Shown in pieces: positions 61,485 to 64,000 of a stretch of DNA of 64,000 nucleotides. Both the position numbers and the translations under genes were made by a program. Source of the stretch: Chloroflexota bacterium (GTDB lineage: Bacteria; Chloroflexota; Anaerolineae; UBA4142); NCBI GenBank assembly GCA_023381515.1, contig JAMCQI010000004.1, positions 1 through 64,000 on the forward strand. Direction: 5' to 3'. Under the pieces are notes generated by a model that worked only from the letters and a program-made list of their open reading frames with translations, was not told where the DNA came from and searched no databases. Position 1 is the first letter of the stretch. Each line of letters begins with the position of its first letter.

Positions 61485-62960
61485 TTATGGTAAATTGGCG
61501 CGCTGGACGTTCGTGAGCCAGCCCCATTTCTCGCGCGCCTCTTTAGCAACCCTCGCGCTCGGGGCACTTACGGCAGGGAATTGATCGCGCCATTCCCAGG
61601 GGCGCGTCGCATCAATCAGCGCACGCGAGTTGTAACCCTTCTCTTCCGGTCGAATCGCGGAATCGAGCGGCCCGCTCCACGCTCGCTTGATGAAATCAAT
61701 CGAGCGCTCCGGGTCGGAACGCGTGCACATTGCCCAGACGACCTGTTCCAAATCGGTCACGTCGATATCGTCGTCCACCACGACCACATACCGGCCGAGA
61801 TAGGCACCGGCGTGGCACATGGCGGCGACGTGCATCGCCTGGCGCGAGTGGCCAAAGTACCGCTGCTTGATGGAGACGGCGACAAAGAGCCGGCTGCCCC
61901 CCGCTTCGTGGCACCACACCCCGGTCACATCCGGCACGCCGGCGCGCTCCATGTCCTCCCACACGAGGGCCGAGCGCATAAAGGCGCGGTAGTAGGATTG
62001 CTCATCCGGCGGGCGGTTGGGCGGCGAGCCGACGATGATGGGATTGTTGCGATGGTAGATTGCCTTAACCTGCATCACCGGCTCTTCCCGGCTCGCGCTC
62101 GCGTAATAGCCCGTCCATTCGCCAAACGGCCCTTCGACGAGCTTTTCGTTCGGATAGGCGTAACCTTCCAACACGATCTCGGCGTCCGCCGGGATCGGCA
62201 AGCCTGTCACCCGGCCCTTGATGACCTTCATCGGCTCGCCCCGCAGTCCACTCGCCCACGCGTACTCACTCACCGTCGGGGGCACTTCGCTGCAGGACGC
62301 CATATAGAGCAGGGGATTCATGCCGATCGCCACGGCGACTGGGCACGGTTCCCCCTTGGCAAAGTATTTTTCGCGGTGGATCCGCCCGTGCTTGCCAGGC
62401 GAGATATAAAAGCCGACGCGGTTCTTGTCGTGGACCATCACGCGGTACGTGCCCAGGTTGATTTGACCGGTTTCCGGGTCGCGCGTAATGTCCGCGCTCG
62501 CCGTCCCAATATAGCGGCCCCCATCCGATTCATGCCATAGCGGCGTGGGGAACTTGAGAACATCCACATCCTCGCCCATCAGGACGTTTTCCGTTACCGG
62601 CCCGCTGTCGACAACCACCGGGTCCATCGACCGGGCGTCTATAATGCGCTGTCGCCAGAGCTTGAGCGCATCCCACACGCTCGCCTCCTGTGGCAAGCCG
62701 AGCGTCAGCGCAATGCGCTTGAACGAGTGAAATGGATTGACGAGCACGCGATACCCGTCCGGAAATCCCGGGATCTCGTCGACGAGGACGGCGGCCGCGC
62801 CACGTGTGTGCCCCATCACTTCTGTGATGAGCCCGATGTCTTCTTGCCACGTCGCGTTCTTGACGCGCTGCAACTCGCCCATGCGATCCACCTGGTCGAT
62901 CCACTCGCGCAAGTCCCGATACTGGAACGTCGACTTGTCACTCACAGCATCCTCCGTCAT
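61485..62960 (-). CDS. UbiD family prenyl-FMN decarboxylase
   Basis: Reversible non-oxidative decarboxylase of 491 residues that uses prenylated FMN. Motifs include GTYRVMVHDKNRVGFYISPGKH around the cofactor and EGPFGEWTGYY with the conserved glutamates; PNRPPDEQSYYR follows. Its start overlaps the stop of the upstream binding-protein gene (ATGA). Known substrates are aromatic or alpha,beta-unsaturated carboxylates; which one is not evident. The UbiX partner that makes the cofactor is not in the window. Confidence 0.9.
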   Translation of the reverse strand: MTEDAVSDKSTFQYRDLREWIDQVDRMGELQRVKNATWQEDIGLITEVMGHTRGAAAVLVDEIPGFPDGYRVLVNPFHSFKRIALTLGLPQEASVWDALKLWRQRIIDARSMDPVVVDSGPVTENVLMGEDVDVLKFPTPLWHESDGGRYIGTASADITRDPETGQINLGTYRVMVHDKNRVGFYISPGKHGRIHREKYFAKGEPCPVAVAIGMNPLLYMASCSEVPPTVSEYAWASGLRGEPMKVIKGRVTGLPIPADAEIVLEGYAYPNEKLVEGPFGEWTGYYASASREEPVMQVKAIYHRNNPIIVGSPPNRPPDEQSYYRAFMRSALVWEDMERAGVPDVTGVWCHEAGGSRLFVAVSIKQRYFGHSRQAMHVAAMCHAGAYLGRYVVVVDDDIDVTDLEQVVWAMCTRSDPERSIDFIKRAWSGPLDSAIRPEEKGYNSRALIDATRPWEWRDQFPAVSAPSARVAKEAREKWGWLTNVQRANLP

Positions 62961-64000
62961 TTGTATAATCCAGCGATAAAACCGCTCTTAACCAACTCAT
63001 CCACAAAGCTGGCGTCGAAGAACTGGTGCGCGTCCGCTCCTTTGGCTTTGGGATTGTCGATCGCGGCCTGGTCCAAGCCCACTTGAATCGCATCCAATTG
63101 CGGCGCCGGCGCTTGCGGGAGAACTTTCATGAACGCGTTGTACGAATCCTCGAGCACGGCGTTGTCCGTCGTCTTGGTGTACTTGCCGATGACGGCCTTG
63201 GTCGCGTCTTTATTCTTTTTCATAAAGGCGATGGCTTCGACGTATGCCTTCATGAAACTCCGCACGACGTCGGGGTTCTTGCTGACCCATGATTTCCGCG
63301 CAACCACGGGCGCCTGGTAAAAGGACAGGTCTTGCGCGGAAATATCGACCAACTCTTTGAAACCCGCTTCCCGCGCCTTCATCGTCGTCGGTGGAGAAAG
63401 CACGCCGCCGTCTACCTGTCCGGTCTCCATCGCGGTCAAGATGTCCGGCACGCCACCGGTGTTGACAAACGCGACGTCTTTGTCCGGAACCAGGTTGTTC
63501 TTCGTCAACAGCCAGTGGGCCGCGAAATCCGTGGACGAACCGCGGCGAGTGACGGCAATCGTCTTGCCTTTCAAATCTTGAATGCTTTTGATGGTCGGTT
63601 TGGTATAGAGCGAAAACAACAAGCGATCGCCGCCGGACGCGAGGATTTCCAGATCCGATCCGCCCAGGCCGGACGTGATGACAACGTCTTCGGCCGCTTC
63701 CGCAATCTGCACTTCGCCGCTGAGCATCGCGGCCGTGAGGACCGGGCTGGTGGCAACATAGTCGATGCTCACGTCCAGCCCGTACTTTTTGAACAGCCCC
63801 TCTTCATACGCCACCCAGGTCGGCGACATGGCGACGCTGATCGCCGTGTACGGCACTCGCAGCTTGACGAGATTCGCGGGCGCCGCCGTCGCCTGGGCGG
63901 ATGCCGGCGTGCTCGTCGCCTGCGACGCCGAGGAGGCGGGGGCGGACGTCGGCGCCGTGTTCGCGGAGGGGCGCAAAGTGGGTGCCGTCGTCGGAGGAAC
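62957..64000 (-). CDS. Second ABC transporter binding protein (5' end outside window)
   Basis: SsuA/THI5-like solute-binding protein, at least 347 residues. The frame is open at the window edge, so the signal peptide is missing. The visible part starts with an Ala/Thr/Ser-rich linker, then the binding fold (TWVAYEEGLFKKYGLDVSIDY; QDLKGKTIAVTRRGSSTDFAAHWLL). It differs clearly from the binding protein at 57784-58923, so this operon has two receptors for one permease, or a second transporter begins outside. Confidence 0.87.
   Translation of the reverse strand, partial: VPPTTAPTLRPSANTAPTSAPASSASQATSTPASAQATAAPANLVKLRVPYTAISVAMSPTWVAYEEGLFKKYGLDVSIDYVATSPVLTAAMLSGEVQIAEAAEDVVITSGLGGSDLEILASGGDRLLFSLYTKPTIKSIQDLKGKTIAVTRRGSSTDFAAHWLLTKNNLVPDKDVAFVNTGGVPDILTAMETGQVDGGVLSPPTTMKAREAGFKELVDISAQDLSFYQAPVVARKSWVSKNPDVVRSFMKAYVEAIAFMKKNKDATKAVIGKYTKTTDNAVLEDSYNAFMKVLPQAPAPQLDAIQVGLDQAAIDNPKAKGADAHQFFDASFVDELVKSGFIAGLYK

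Overview
The window reads as chromosomal DNA of an uncultivated, GC-rich bacterium, most likely a Chloroflexota. The support is indirect: a mevalonate-pathway decarboxylase, a SpoVS protein, RicT, RNase Y and RecX in a non-Firmicute setting, and TATAAT-type promoters. No rRNA, tRNA, CRISPR array, transposase or phage gene was seen. The GC-rich DNA produces many long antisense open frames, which I left out.

Layout. 1-11.3 kb (minus strand): ftsK (cut by the window edge), two glycosyltransferases, a KTSC protein, a polyprenyl diphosphate synthase, tatD, two phosphohexomutases (one glmM-like) and the GDP-rhamnose pair gmd/rmd. 11.4-14.1 kb (plus): NUDIX hydrolase, holB, ricT. 14.1-19.4 kb (minus): PHP phosphoesterase, spoVS, rny, recX, recA; recA has a sigma70 promoter carrying a GAAC-N4-GTTC LexA-type box. 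19.7-22.1 kb (minus): a broken response regulator/GAF/histidine kinase gene that contains a 103-bp duplication of its own ATPase region. 22.3-28.3 kb (plus): exopolysaccharide locus (glycosyltransferase, two Wzz-type proteins, BY-kinase, rmlA, rmlB, two small paralogues).

28.5-52.7 kb (minus): one long catabolic cluster, the most interesting part. In transcription order it has a TrpB-like protein, indolepyruvate:ferredoxin oxidoreductase (iorA, iorB), a three-subunit molybdenum hydroxylase, an aminotransferase, an epimerase-like VOC protein, a class III CoA-transferase, an acyl-CoA dehydrogenase, a MaoC hydratase, an SDR dehydrogenase, a thiolase, a B12-dependent acyl-CoA mutase (two subunits), an old-yellow-enzyme-type flavoprotein, hydantoinase A and B, a V4R protein and RidA. 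These parts match step by step the anaerobic indoleacetate pathway known from Aromatoleum (iaa genes). They are here joined to the enzymes that make indoleacetyl-CoA from tryptophan, so I predict a tryptophan to anthraniloyl-CoA plus acetyl-CoA route. A HicBA toxin-antitoxin pair sits on the opposite strand inside the cluster.

52.9-56.2 kb (minus): a zinc-ribbon membrane protein, an RseP-type protease and a mevalonate decarboxylase. 56.3-56.7 kb: REP-like palindromes. 56.8 kb: a plus-strand beta-hydroxyacid dehydrogenase. 57.8-64 kb (minus): an SsuABC-like importer with two different binding lipoproteins, a UbiD decarboxylase and a lipoprotein resembling a cysteine hydrolase without its cysteine.

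A recurring oddity is five reading-frame breaks. Two are exact short tandem duplications (20 bp in wzz, 4 bp in the trpB-like gene), one is the 103-bp duplication in the kinase, and two are single-base shifts. Whether these are biological or assembly errors must be settled on reads before any gene is called dead.
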